Positions 8,765 through 16,752 of a stretch of DNA of 64,000 nt are shown piece by piece; position 1 is the first letter of the stretch, and the number at the start of each line of letters is the position of its first letter. The stretch covers positions 5,518,001-5,582,000 of the forward strand of contig NZ_CP109130.1 in the NCBI RefSeq assembly GCF_035917975.1. Reading direction: 5' to 3'. The notes beneath the pieces are model-generated. The model saw nothing but the letters and a program-made list of their open reading frames with translations, was not told where the DNA came from and did not search any database. The DNA comes from Streptosporangium sp. NBC_01756. Its GTDB lineage: Bacteria > Actinomycetota > Actinomycetes > Streptosporangiales > Streptosporangiaceae. The translations under genes and the position numbers were made by a program.

Positions 8765-9013
8765 ATGGAAGCAGACCTGAGCACGGCCGTCTGGCGCAAG
8801 GCGATCCTGAGCGGTGACAACGGCGGTGACGACGGCGGTGGCTGCGTCGAGGTGGCCGTGGTGGACGCTCCCGGCGCAGGGCACAAGGCGGGCCTCGGCT
8901 CGCTCTACGTGCTGCGCGACTCCAAGAACCCCGAGGGGCCCAAGCTGTTCTTCACCCGTTCGGAGTGGGACGCCTTCGTCGGTGGCGTCAAGCTCGGTGA
9001 GTTCGACGACTGA
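8765..9013 (+). CDS. DUF397 protein
   Basis: An 82-residue protein with the actinobacterial DUF397 layout: an N-terminal WRKAILSG, a GGCVEVAVVD core, LRDSKNPEGPKLFFT and an EWDAFVGGVKLGEFDD end. DUF397 proteins usually follow an XRE-type (DUF5753) regulator and act with it in developmental control. No such partner is present here, so this is an orphan copy. Its last five codons and stop are part of a 16-base unit repeated three times. Confidence 0.85.
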   Translation: MEADLSTAVWRKAILSGDNGGDDGGGCVEVAVVDAPGAGHKAGLGSLYVLRDSKNPEGPKLFFTRSEWDAFVGGVKLGEFDD

Positions 9014-9046
9014 CGAGTTCGACGACCGACGAGTTCGACGACCGAC
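8999..9046 (+). repeat. 16-base tandem triplication spanning the DUF397 stop codon
   Basis: The unit GAGTTCGACGAC(T/C)GAC occurs three times head to tail (8999-9014, 9015-9030, 9031-9046). The first copy holds the GEFDD end and the TGA stop of the DUF397 gene. In the other two the T of the stop is a C. A slippage duplication is the simplest explanation. Confidence 0.85.
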
Positions 9047-9056
9047 GGAGACGGCA

Positions 9057-9085
9057 CGGGGCCCGCGCCCGCAGGCACGGGCCCT
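9057..9085 (+). terminator. Hairpin between convergent DUF397 and secreted-protein genes
   Basis: GGGCCCG at 9059-9065 pairs with CGGGCCC at 9078-9084 around a 12-base loop. The hairpin lies between two convergent genes and can serve both. No U-tract follows, as is common in actinomycetes. Confidence 0.5.
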
Positions 9086-9117
9086 CGGCTACCTGTCACG
9101 ACCGGAGCCAGGTCGGC

Positions 9118-9408
9118 TCACTGGATGTAGATGCCCGCCCCGTACTCGGACACCGTGGACCGTCCCGGCAGGACGACCGTGTCGACGCCGCCCCGGCAGT
9201 CCGTGGTGTTGAGAATGACGACGGCCTGGTCGGTTCCGTTGATGACGCTGATCGGCCAGATGTCACTGGTGTAGCAGCCGTGCGGATTGACGTACACCTT
9301 GCCGTTGATGGTCAGCCTCCCGGTGGCCGCGGACGCGGAGGGGGCGATGGTGAGAGCGAGCAATCCGGCCGCGGCGAGGGTGCCGAGCGCGGCGACGATG
9401 CGCTGCAT
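9118..9408 (-). CDS. Small secreted protein
   Basis: A 96-residue protein with a clear Sec signal peptide (hydrophobic core LGTLAAAGLLALTIAP and cleavage after SASA, about residue 27). The mature ~69 residues are beta-rich and hold two cysteines (GCYTSD and TDCRGG) that could form one disulphide. No family with known function is recognised. RBS AGGAGTC lies about seven bases upstream of the ATG. It is the best supported of the small exported proteins in this region. Confidence 0.7.
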   Translation of the reverse strand: MQRIVAALGTLAAAGLLALTIAPSASAATGRLTINGKVYVNPHGCYTSDIWPISVINGTDQAVVILNTTDCRGGVDTVVLPGRSTVSEYGAGIYIQ

Positions 9409-9824
9409 GGGTGACTCCTAGTGCACTTCGGGGCGCCGTATGCGGCCCGCGTTGAGTACGGATGGTAGTTGGGCGGCAACCCGGAGTTGTGATCAGTTGA
9501 GAGTGCCTTGCCTGGAAAGCGGGAGCGGTTTTCCGGCAGGGATGTGCGGTGAATCACAACGGAGGCGACTTACCAGAACATTGCGATCAGGTTGTGGGCC
9601 CCCGGTAGAGGAGCACGGCTGATCGAGATCATGATCTTCCCGTTGCTCCGGCCCACCACCGGGAGGCAATCGGATGGGCCCCATGCTTTGGGCTCCCTTG
9701 GGTGACCTCGGAAGTGTCGCCGCCTAGCGTGGGGACGTGGCTCACGCCGTGCGGGGCCCGCACGACACCTTCGCAGCCCGGGGTGATCCCCGGGGCGCAC
9801 CCGATGCGGTATGGAGTGATCCAG
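9409..9824. other. Divergent intergenic region, 416 bases
   Basis: No convincing gene is seen. The stretch separates the divergent secreted-protein genes at 9118 and 9825 and must hold both promoters. The perfect 12-base palindrome AGATCATGATCT at 9626-9637 could be an operator. Open frames here are short and lack protein-like composition. Confidence 0.4.
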
Positions 9825-10091
9825 ATGATCGAAATCAGGAACGCTCTCGTGGCCGGAACGCTGGCGGCCTCCGTGCTCATCGTCCCCGCGGCGATGCAGG
9901 TCCAGCCCGCCGGTGCCGCTTCGGTGGCTGAGAACGCCGGGGCGGCCGTTCTCGCTTCCGCCCAGAAGCCTCCCCGGCGCAGGCATTACTCCGGCCCCGG
10001 AGTCAAGCGTGAGAAGCGTGATCTCCTGAACGACGACTTCGGCGGCGACAGCATCGGCGGCGGCGGAGCAAACCGGGGGATCAACGACTGA
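9825..10091 (+). CDS. Small secreted basic peptide
   Basis: An 88-residue protein with a signal peptide (core ALVAGTLAASVLIVPAA, cleavage near the GAAS at about residue 33). The mature part has a basic segment (KPPRRRHYSG and VKREKRD) followed by a Gly/Asp-rich tail (DDFGGDSIGGGG). ATG at 9825 is preferred because TGGAG lies about ten bases upstream, though an ATG 21 bases earlier is in frame. No family is recognised. A perfect 15-pair terminator follows. Confidence 0.55.
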   Translation: MIEIRNALVAGTLAASVLIVPAAMQVQPAGAASVAENAGAAVLASAQKPPRRRHYSGPGVKREKRDLLNDDFGGDSIGGGGANRGIND

Positions 10092-10136
10092 GAGACGATA
10101 CGCGCCCCATCGACCCGGAAGGCCGGCGGAGAAGCG

Positions 10137-10178
10137 TCGCGGCGGTCCGCTGCTCGGCTGAGGAGCGGACCGCCGCGA
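10137..10178 (+). terminator. Perfect 15-pair hairpin terminator
   Basis: TCGCGGCGGTCCGCT at 10137-10151 and AGCGGACCGCCGCGA at 10164-10178 are exact inverted repeats around a 12-base loop. It lies between the secreted peptide gene and the convergent UDP-glucose dehydrogenase gene, and can end transcription from both sides. Confidence 0.8.
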
Positions 10179-10272
10179 GTGTGTCACGGCCGGCGGGCGA
10201 GGCCGGGTGGCGCCGGGGGGCCGGCCGTACGGGTGCCGGACCGGGCTGAGCCGGTCCGGGCTGAGCCGTCCG

Positions 10273-11592
10273 TCAGGGGCGGCCGAGAGCGCGGTAGTGC
10301 CAGCCGGCGGCCCGCCAGGTTTCGGCGTCGAGGGCGTTGCGGCCGTCAACGATTTTGCGGGAGGCGACCACGTCACCGAGCGCCTCGGGGTCGAGCTCGA
10401 CGAACTCCTGCCACTCGGTCAGCAGCAGCACCACGTTGGCGTCGCGGGCGGCCTCCAGGGCGGAGTCGCCGTAGGAGAGCCGGGGATGGGCCCGGCGGGC
10501 GTTCTCCTGGGCGACGGGGTCGTAGACGGTGACCTGACCGCCCTGCTCGCTGATCTTGACGGCGACGTCGAGGGCGGGCGAGTCGCGGATGTCGTCGGAG
10601 TTGGGCTTGAACGCGGCGCCGAGCACGGTGACCGTGCAGCCGTGGAAGGAACCGCCGGCCAGTTCGCGGGCCAGGTCGACCATGCGGTTGCGGCGGCGCT
10701 TGTTGATCGCGTCCACCTCGCGCAGGAAGGTCAGCGCCTGGTCGGCACCCAGCTCCCCGGCGCGGGCCATGAACGCCCGGATGTCCTTGGGCAGGCAGCC
10801 GCCGCCGAAACCCAGGCCGGGATTGAGGAACTTGCCGCCGATGCGGTCGTCGAAGGAGAGCGCCAGCGACAGCTGCTTGACGTCGGCGTGTGAGGCTTCG
10901 CACACCTCGGCCATCGCGTTGATGAACGAGATCTTGGTGGCCAGGAAGGCGTTGGCGGCGACCTTGACCAGCTCGGCGGTCGGGTAGTCGGTGATCACCA
11001 CCGGGATGCTCTGTTCGATCATCGGGGCGTACACCTCGCGCATGATCTTCTCGGCCTTGTCGGAGGCCACGCCCAGCACGATCCGGTCGGGGTGAAGGGT
11101 GTCCTTGACGGCGAAGCCCTCGCGCAGGAACTCGGGATTCCACGCCAGTTCGGCCCCCGATCCGATGGGGGCCAGCCGGGCCAGCTTGTCGGCCAGGCGC
11201 TGGGCGGTGCCCACCGGGACCGTGGACTTGCCGACGACCAGGCACTCACGTTTCAGGTGGGGGGCCAGCGCCTCGATCGCGGCGTCCAGGTAGGAGACGT
11301 CGGCTCCGTACTCGCCGGGTTTCTGCGGGGTGCCGAGGCACAGGAAGTGCACGTCGCCGAAGGCGGCGGCCTCCTCGTAGGAGGTGGTGAAGCGCAGTCG
11401 CCCGTTGGCGAGGTTGCGCTGCAGAACCTCTTGCAGGCCGGGTTCGTAAATGGGCAGGTCACCGGCCTGCAACCGGGCGACCTTCTCCGCGTCCACATCG
11501 ATGCCGAGGACTTCGAAGCCCAACTCCGCCATGCACGCGGACGTTGTCGCACCCAGGTATCCGGTTCCCACCATCGTCAGGCGGTAGGCCAC
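10273..11592 (-). CDS. ugd: UDP-glucose 6-dehydrogenase
   Basis: A 439-residue NAD-dependent enzyme that oxidises UDP-glucose twice to UDP-glucuronate, a precursor of surface polysaccharides. The N-terminal Rossmann fold has VGTGYLG. The catalytic cysteine is Cys266 in GFGGGCLPKD, and the substrate loop KSTVPVGT and the C-terminal GAAFKPNSDDIRDSP are present. The GTG at 11592 is preferred to the longer open frame because AAAGGA lies upstream and the protein then starts directly at the nucleotide-binding strand (AYRLTMVG). It stands alone and is divergent from the acyl-CoA dehydrogenase. Confidence 0.95.
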   Translation of the reverse strand: MAYRLTMVGTGYLGATTSACMAELGFEVLGIDVDAEKVARLQAGDLPIYEPGLQEVLQRNLANGRLRFTTSYEEAAAFGDVHFLCLGTPQKPGEYGADVSYLDAAIEALAPHLKRECLVVGKSTVPVGTAQRLADKLARLAPIGSGAELAWNPEFLREGFAVKDTLHPDRIVLGVASDKAEKIMREVYAPMIEQSIPVVITDYPTAELVKVAANAFLATKISFINAMAEVCEASHADVKQLSLALSFDDRIGGKFLNPGLGFGGGCLPKDIRAFMARAGELGADQALTFLREVDAINKRRRNRMVDLARELAGGSFHGCTVTVLGAAFKPNSDDIRDSPALDVAVKISEQGGQVTVYDPVAQENARRAHPRLSYGDSALEAARDANVVLLLTEWQEFVELDPEALGDVVASRKIVDGRNALDAETWRAAGWHYRALGRP

Positions 11593-11737
11593 TGGTGTTC
11601 CTTTCGGTTCTGCCCAACTCTGTGCCGCCAGAGTATCGGTATCCCCTATTGCCCTTCGCCACCTGCATAAACAGGCAGGGATGCATATCACACCGGGTGG
11701 ATCGGTCCATACTTGTTGGACGTCCTACTATTTATCC

Positions 11738-12901
11738 ATGAGCTTCCCTCTCTACGCGCTGCCCGAGGAGCACCAGATGCTCCGGGAGACCGTCCGTGCC
11801 CTCGCCGACGAGAAGATCGCGCCTCGCGCCGCCGAGGCCGACGAGACGGGAGAGTTCCCCTGGGACGTCTACAAGGCGCTCGTCGCAGCTGACCTGCACG
11901 CCGTACACGTTCCCGAGGAGTACGGCGGGGCGGGGGCCGACGCCCTCGCGACCGTCATTGTCATCGAGGAGGTGGCGCGGGCCTGCGCGTCGTCCTCGCT
12001 GATCCCCGCGGTCAACAAGCTGGGCACCGTCCCGCTGCTGCTGTCGGCCTCCGAGGAGGTCAAGCGGCACTACCTGACCCCGGTCGCGCGGGGCGAGGGA
12101 ATGTTCTCCTATGCCCTGTCCGAGGCCGAGGCCGGCAGCGACGCCGCCGCGATGAAGACCCGCGCCGTGGCCGACGGGGACGACTACGTCCTCAACGGCG
12201 CCAAGATGTGGATCACCAACGCCGGCGTGTCCGAGTACTACACGGTGATGGCCGTGACCGAGCCCGGAGCCGGAGCTCGGGGCATCTCCGCGTTCGTCGT
12301 GGAGAAGGGCGACGAAGGGGTCAGCTTCGGGGCCAAGGAGCGGAAGCTCGGCATCAAGGGCTCCCCGACCCGCCAGGTCATCTTCGAGGACGTGCGGATC
12401 CCCGCCTGGAGGATGATCGGCGAGCCGGGCACCGGCTTCAAGACCGCCCTGGCCACCCTGGACCACACCCGCATCACCATCGCCGCCCAGGCCCTCGGCA
12501 TCGCCCAGGGCGCGCTGGACTACGCGATCGGCTACGTGAAGGAACGCAAGCAGTTCGGCAAGGCCGTGGCCGAGTTCCAGGGCGTCCAGTTCATGGTCGC
12601 CGACATGGCGATGAAGCTGGAGGCCGCACGGCAGCTCACCTACGCCGCCGCCGCCAAGTCCGAGCTGGCCATGCACGGCGAGCCGCAGAAGGATCTCACG
12701 TTCTTCTCCAGCGCCGCCAAGTGCGCCGCTTCCGACGCCGCGATGGAGATCACCACCGACGCGGTCCAGCTCCTCGGCGGGTACGGCTACACCAGCGACT
12801 ACCCGGTCGAGCGGATGATGCGCGACGCCAAGATCACCCAGATCTACGAGGGCACCAACCAGATCCAGCGCATGGTCATGGCCCGCCAGCTCCTGAAGTA
12901 G
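11738..12901 (+). CDS. Acyl-CoA dehydrogenase
   Basis: A 387-residue FAD enzyme that introduces an alpha-beta double bond into acyl-CoA. The three-domain family layout is complete: N-terminal helices, the beta domain with ALSEAEAGSDAAAMKT and MWITNAGV, and C-terminal helices with ERKQFGKAVAEFQ. The catalytic base is Glu371 in QIYEGTNQIQ, the position found in short/medium-chain enzymes. The ATG at 11738 fits the family start (MSFPLYALPEEHQMLRETVR). The chain-length preference cannot be fixed from the sequence. A hairpin terminator follows. Confidence 0.93.
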   Translation: MSFPLYALPEEHQMLRETVRALADEKIAPRAAEADETGEFPWDVYKALVAADLHAVHVPEEYGGAGADALATVIVIEEVARACASSSLIPAVNKLGTVPLLLSASEEVKRHYLTPVARGEGMFSYALSEAEAGSDAAAMKTRAVADGDDYVLNGAKMWITNAGVSEYYTVMAVTEPGAGARGISAFVVEKGDEGVSFGAKERKLGIKGSPTRQVIFEDVRIPAWRMIGEPGTGFKTALATLDHTRITIAAQALGIAQGALDYAIGYVKERKQFGKAVAEFQGVQFMVADMAMKLEAARQLTYAAAAKSELAMHGEPQKDLTFFSSAAKCAASDAAMEITTDAVQLLGGYGYTSDYPVERMMRDAKITQIYEGTNQIQRMVMARQLLK

Positions 12902-12937
12902 GGCTTGAGCCGGAACGACTCTGTTCCGTGAGGGAGA

Positions 12938-12964
12938 GCCGCCCGGCTGCGGAAGCCGGGCGGT
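12938..12964 (+). terminator. Hairpin terminator after the acyl-CoA dehydrogenase
   Basis: CCGCCCGGCT at 12939-12948 and AGCCGGGCGG at 12954-12963 are perfect 10-base inverted repeats with a 5-base loop, 37 bases after the stop codon. Confidence 0.75.
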
Positions 12965-13065
12965 GATCTTGAAACCACCCTGTTCCGGCACTGAGATCTT
13001 CTCCTCCGAGACAGTGATCTCGAACCGGCGGAGTATCTCACCGCCTTCTTCGACATGGGACGTGA

Positions 13066-13242
13066 GCGACAGGGGCAGATCTCGTAGGACCTGCGGCGCT
13101 CATCTCCGAGGTGAAGCTGCAGGAAGAGTTCGACGTCGCCCGGGTCACCGTTCGCAAGGCCGTGGAAGCCCTCAGAGAACAGGGGCTCATCACCACCAAG
13201 CCCGGCAAGGGATCCATCGTGTCCCCAGCCGACGACTCATGA
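13066..13242 (+). pseudogene. Remnant of a GntR-family regulator
   Basis: In one frame the end reads as the second half of a GntR winged helix: LISEVKLQEEFDVARVTVRKAV, then LREQGLITTKPGKGSIV and a stop at 13240. The usual first ~40 residues are missing, an in-frame TGA stands at 13063, and no start codon gives a whole DNA-binding domain. The section between 12965 and 13065 looks like further degraded sequence, with a protein-like stretch (EPAEYLTAFFDMGRE) in another frame. It is therefore a broken gene, not a functional regulator. Confidence 0.65.
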
Positions 13243-13336
13243 CCGACGAGCCCTCCTTGCTCCTGCCCTTTTATTTCTGACAGTTCGTGGATTATTCCGC
13301 TTGTCGGGAAAATTCTAATAGGCGTATATTTGGGAC

Positions 13337-13966
13337 ATGCAGGAGTCGCGGCGCGAACGGAAGAAGCGGCTGACTCGGCAGCGGATCGTCATGGCGGCCA
13401 TCCGGCTGTTCGAGGAGCAGGGGTATGAGCAGACCACGGTGGCGCAGATCGCCGCGGCGGCGGACGTCGACCCCAAGACGTTCTCCAACTACTTCCGCAG
13501 CAAGGACGAGGTGCTGTGGGTCGACACGGAGCGGGACTTCGATGTGCTGTTCCGAGCGATCGCGGAACGCCGGCCGGACGAGAGCCCAGGCGAGGCGTTG
13601 GCGAGGATGATCCAGGAATACAGAGCCCACCGCCGGCCCAAGGTTCCCCGGCAGGAGCCTGAGGAGCTGTCGGCGGCGGCCCGGCTGGTCCTGACCACGC
13701 CGGCGCTTCAGGCAAAGGGGCTGTACCTGCTGTTGGAGCTGCAGGGGCGTATCGCCGGTGAGCTGCTGAAGGCCTTCCCCGACGATCTGGATCCGATCAC
13801 CGCGGCGGCGATGACCGGATCCTTGATAGGTGCCATCCAGCAGGCGGGCCTGGCGAGCGTCCAGCTTGGCCGGTCGCAGGAGGAGCTGTGGGAGGCCACC
13901 CGGCGTGGCCTCGACATCGCCATGCATGGCCTGCTTTCGGTGCGGCCGCCCACGGAAAGCCCATGA
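13337..13966 (+). CDS. TetR-family transcriptional regulator
   Basis: A 209-residue regulator with an N-terminal helix-turn-helix at residues 10-57 (RIVMAAIRLFEEQGYEQTT, then VDPKTFSNYFRSKDEV) and a C-terminal ligand-binding domain with a family-typical last helix (ATRRGLDIAMHGLL). It lies 133 bases upstream of, and on the same strand as, the PaaK-like ligase gene, which it may control. The ATG at 13337 is the only start that leaves the whole DNA-binding domain. The AT-rich stretch just before it (about 13280-13330) probably holds its promoter and operator. The ligand is unknown. Confidence 0.9.
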   Translation: MQESRRERKKRLTRQRIVMAAIRLFEEQGYEQTTVAQIAAAADVDPKTFSNYFRSKDEVLWVDTERDFDVLFRAIAERRPDESPGEALARMIQEYRAHRRPKVPRQEPEELSAAARLVLTTPALQAKGLYLLLELQGRIAGELLKAFPDDLDPITAAAMTGSLIGAIQQAGLASVQLGRSQEELWEATRRGLDIAMHGLLSVRPPTESP

Positions 13967-14099
13967 CGAGGGCGCTCAGCACCGTCAACGCCCGCGCTCC
14001 CGGACCGGGGAATGCACCTGTCGCCGGGCCCGACGGTCTGCCCACCGCCTGAGAAAGACAGCATTCCGCTCGCCGAAGAGGAGAAGGGACCAGTTCGTC

Positions 14100-15476
14100 A
14101 TGGAAGAAAAAGAAAGCGTCCGCCGGCTCGCCCTCGACGCGCGACGCGCCCTGCGGGAAGGCCCTGCGGCGATCACGCAGCGGCAGCGCGCTCGTCTGGC
14201 CGAGATGGTGGCCTATGCCCGCGCTCACTCGCCGTACTACCGCGAGCTGTATCGGGACCTGCCGGAGCAGGTCGACGACCCGGCACTGCTTCCGGTCACC
14301 GACAAGAAGACGCTGATGGCCCGCTTCGACGACTGGGTCACCGACCGCCAGGTGACGCTTGAGCGGGTCGAGGCGTTCGTGGCCGACCCGAGCCTTGTGG
14401 GGAAGCGGTTCCAGGGCGGATACCTGGTGGTCACCACCTCCGGCACCAGCGGGTTGCGCGGCCTCTTCGTGCTGGACGAGCGGAACCTGGCGGTGAGCAC
14501 CGCCGTCGGGTTGCGCGCCAGTGGCGGGCTGGCGGCCCGAGATGTCATCCGGACCCTCGCCCGCGTCGGCCGTACCGCCATAGTCACCGCACCCGGCGGC
14601 CATTTCTCCACCGTCGCGACGCCGGCCCGGTTCCGCCTGGACAGACCGTGGCTCGGCCGGATGATGCGGGTTTTCTCGATCAACCAGCCGATGGCGGAGT
14701 TGGTCGACGAGCTCAACCGGTACAGTCCCGCCAGCCTCACCGGCTTCGTGGGCATGCTCACGCTGCTGGCCGGGGAGCAGGAAGCGGGCCGTCTGCGCAT
14801 CCACCCGGCGGTCGTCGTCCCCGGCGGGGAGACGTTGACCCCGGACGCCCGGGAGCGGCTCGCCACCGTGTTCCAGGCCAAGGTCCGCGCCGCCTACGCC
14901 TCCACCGAGTGCGGCTTCCTCAGCTTCGGCTGTGCGCACGGCTGGTACCACGTCAACAGCGACTGGGCCTTCCTGGAGCCGGTCGACGCCGACCATCGGC
15001 CTGTCCCGCCAGGTCAGTACTCGCACACCGTCCTGATCAGTAATCTCGCCAACCGGGTCCAGCCGATCCTGCGCTACGACCTCGGGGACAGTGTCCTGCT
15101 CCGCCCCGACCCCTGCCCATGCGGTAGCCCGCTCCCCGCCATCCGGGTGCAGGGCCGCGTCGCCGACCTGCTCACCTTCCCCACCGATCGCGGCGAGCCC
15201 GTCGGTATCTCACCCATGGCCTTCGGTGCCGTACTGGACGTTCCCGGCATCGAGCAGTTCCAGCTCGTCCAGACCGCGCCCACCATCCTGCGCGTACGCC
15301 TGCGGCCCGCCGATGGCGCCGACACCGACCGCGTGTGGCAGACCGTGCGCGACAAGGTCACCCACCTGCTCACCGAGCACAAGGTCAGTGACGTCACGCT
15401 CGAGCGCGCGGAGGAACCACCGCAGCAATCACCCGGCGGCAAATACCGCAGGATCATCCCACTGGCCACGCCGTGA
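14100..15476 (+). CDS. PaaK-like AMP-forming ligase (phenylacetate-CoA ligase / F390 synthetase family)
   Basis: A 458-residue adenylate-forming protein. The phosphate loop is TTSGTSGLRGLF near residue 117, later motifs are AYASTECGF near 264 and ILRYDLGD near 325, and the C-terminal PGGKYRRI has the expected lysine. A cysteine pair in DPCPCGSP follows the RYDLGD motif, as in PaaK relatives, and may bind zinc. It should activate a carboxylic acid with ATP, but whether the acceptor is CoA, a carrier protein or another group is unclear. RBS GAAGAGGAGAAGG lies just before the ATG at 14100. It follows a TetR gene and may form a small operon with it. Confidence 0.8.
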   Translation: MEEKESVRRLALDARRALREGPAAITQRQRARLAEMVAYARAHSPYYRELYRDLPEQVDDPALLPVTDKKTLMARFDDWVTDRQVTLERVEAFVADPSLVGKRFQGGYLVVTTSGTSGLRGLFVLDERNLAVSTAVGLRASGGLAARDVIRTLARVGRTAIVTAPGGHFSTVATPARFRLDRPWLGRMMRVFSINQPMAELVDELNRYSPASLTGFVGMLTLLAGEQEAGRLRIHPAVVVPGGETLTPDARERLATVFQAKVRAAYASTECGFLSFGCAHGWYHVNSDWAFLEPVDADHRPVPPGQYSHTVLISNLANRVQPILRYDLGDSVLLRPDPCPCGSPLPAIRVQGRVADLLTFPTDRGEPVGISPMAFGAVLDVPGIEQFQLVQTAPTILRVRLRPADGADTDRVWQTVRDKVTHLLTEHKVSDVTLERAEEPPQQSPGGKYRRIIPLATP

Positions 15477-15751
15477 CGACGTCGAGCACCCAGCCCGTAC
15501 CGCACACGCGCCCGTCAGGGCCGGATGGCCGGGCGGACGGCGCATCAGGGGCCGCTGTATGCGGTCCTTCGACCGTCCGCACACCGATTCGTCGGAGCTG
15601 TCAGGGCAGACAACTCCGAACCAAGACGCACTGATCCGAACCGCCGTTCCTCTCCTGACCTGCACGGCGAACGGATCCGACCTGCCGTGGGACGTGAACG
15701 CGGCGGCCGTTGCAGAGCGATCGATCAACTATGGTGGCCGGCCATACTGAC

Positions 15752-16648
15752 CTATGCGAGCACGGCGTTGAAGGTGCGGTGGCCTATTTCCGCTATCAGC
15801 GGGTTGTCAGCCGAGTGGGCCAGAAACGCGAGCGACAGCGCGAGTGCCCAGCCTCGCGCTCGTGCCCAGATGTGATCGTCGGGTGCGTACTCGCCCGCCG
15901 TCCGATAGGCGTTCTGGAAAGCATCGTGGTATTCGGTAGGCAGGAGCATCCAGGCCACGGACAGGTCCGTCGCAGGGTCGCCGGAAGTGATGTCACCGAA
16001 GTCGATCACACCGCTGATGCGGCCGCGATGAACCAGGATGTTGGCGGGGTGAAGGTCGCCGTGCACCCACGACGGAGACCTGCTCCACGTCGGCACCGCG
16101 ACTGCGGCCTCCCAAGCGCGCATCACGGCCCTGCGGTCGACCAGGCGGCCCAATACGCCCAGGTTCTGGATGACCGCCGCGCTGCGGTCCGCGAGCGGGA
16201 TGCCGCGGTTGGGGTTCATAGGGGCGTTCGGTGCGGCGGGAGTGTGCAAGGCCCCCAGAAATCCGGCAAGGCTGACTGCGGCGTCTCGCAGGTCGGCCGG
16301 CGGCTTCCGTGCGGCAACCTGTCCGGGCAGGAATGGGACGATGCTCCACGGCCATGGGTAGCCAAGGCCCGGTTGCCCGGCCCGCACCGGCGCAGGAACC
16401 GGCAGTGGCAGCCGAGGCGCAAGAATGGGGAGCCACCGCTGTTCGTGCACGAGCAGCCTGGCGGCCACCGCACGCCTCGGCAGTCGGGCGACCAGCATGT
16501 CTCCGACCCGGAACATGACGTTGTCCCACCCGTTTGCCATCACCTCCACAGGCAGGTGAGCAAGGTCGGGTCGCTGAGCGGCCAAGAGTCGACGAACCAG
16601 CCCCGGAAAGACGTCCACCTCGGCGGCCGGCATGCGGTGAGGACCCAC
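15752..16648 (-). CDS. Aminoglycoside phosphotransferase-family kinase (APH)
   Basis: A 298-residue protein with the APH fold. It has the N-lobe phrase ANGWDNVMFRVGD, a lysine-poor beta sheet, the catalytic loop WVHGDLHPANILV near residue 193, and the metal-binding VIDFGD near 215. Proteins like this phosphorylate aminoglycosides, macrolides, homoserine or other small alcohols. This one belongs to the large group with unknown substrate, and resistance should not be assumed. It is a single gene; 15477-15751 (275 bases) before its stop holds no gene. Confidence 0.85.
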   Translation of the reverse strand: MGPHRMPAAEVDVFPGLVRRLLAAQRPDLAHLPVEVMANGWDNVMFRVGDMLVARLPRRAVAARLLVHEQRWLPILAPRLPLPVPAPVRAGQPGLGYPWPWSIVPFLPGQVAARKPPADLRDAAVSLAGFLGALHTPAAPNAPMNPNRGIPLADRSAAVIQNLGVLGRLVDRRAVMRAWEAAVAVPTWSRSPSWVHGDLHPANILVHRGRISGVIDFGDITSGDPATDLSVAWMLLPTEYHDAFQNAYRTAGEYAPDDHIWARARGWALALSLAFLAHSADNPLIAEIGHRTFNAVLA

Positions 16649-16752
16649 TCCGCGACCCTAGCCGACCGATAACCGAATCTGCCGCTGAGCACTGTCTGTG
16701 CTGAAACCGTTCATCGCGTGGCGGAAAACGTGGGATCTGTGCCGTTGTGCTC

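Noticed and set aside
11600..11691. Upstream start of the UDP-glucose dehydrogenase (adds about 33 residues)
   Set aside because: The extra residues are unlike the family, and the GTG at 11592 has a good RBS and starts the Rossmann fold directly.
15752..16648. A confirmed antibiotic resistance gene
   Set aside because: The APH fold is shared by many kinases with other substrates; nothing in the sequence or neighbours shows resistance.
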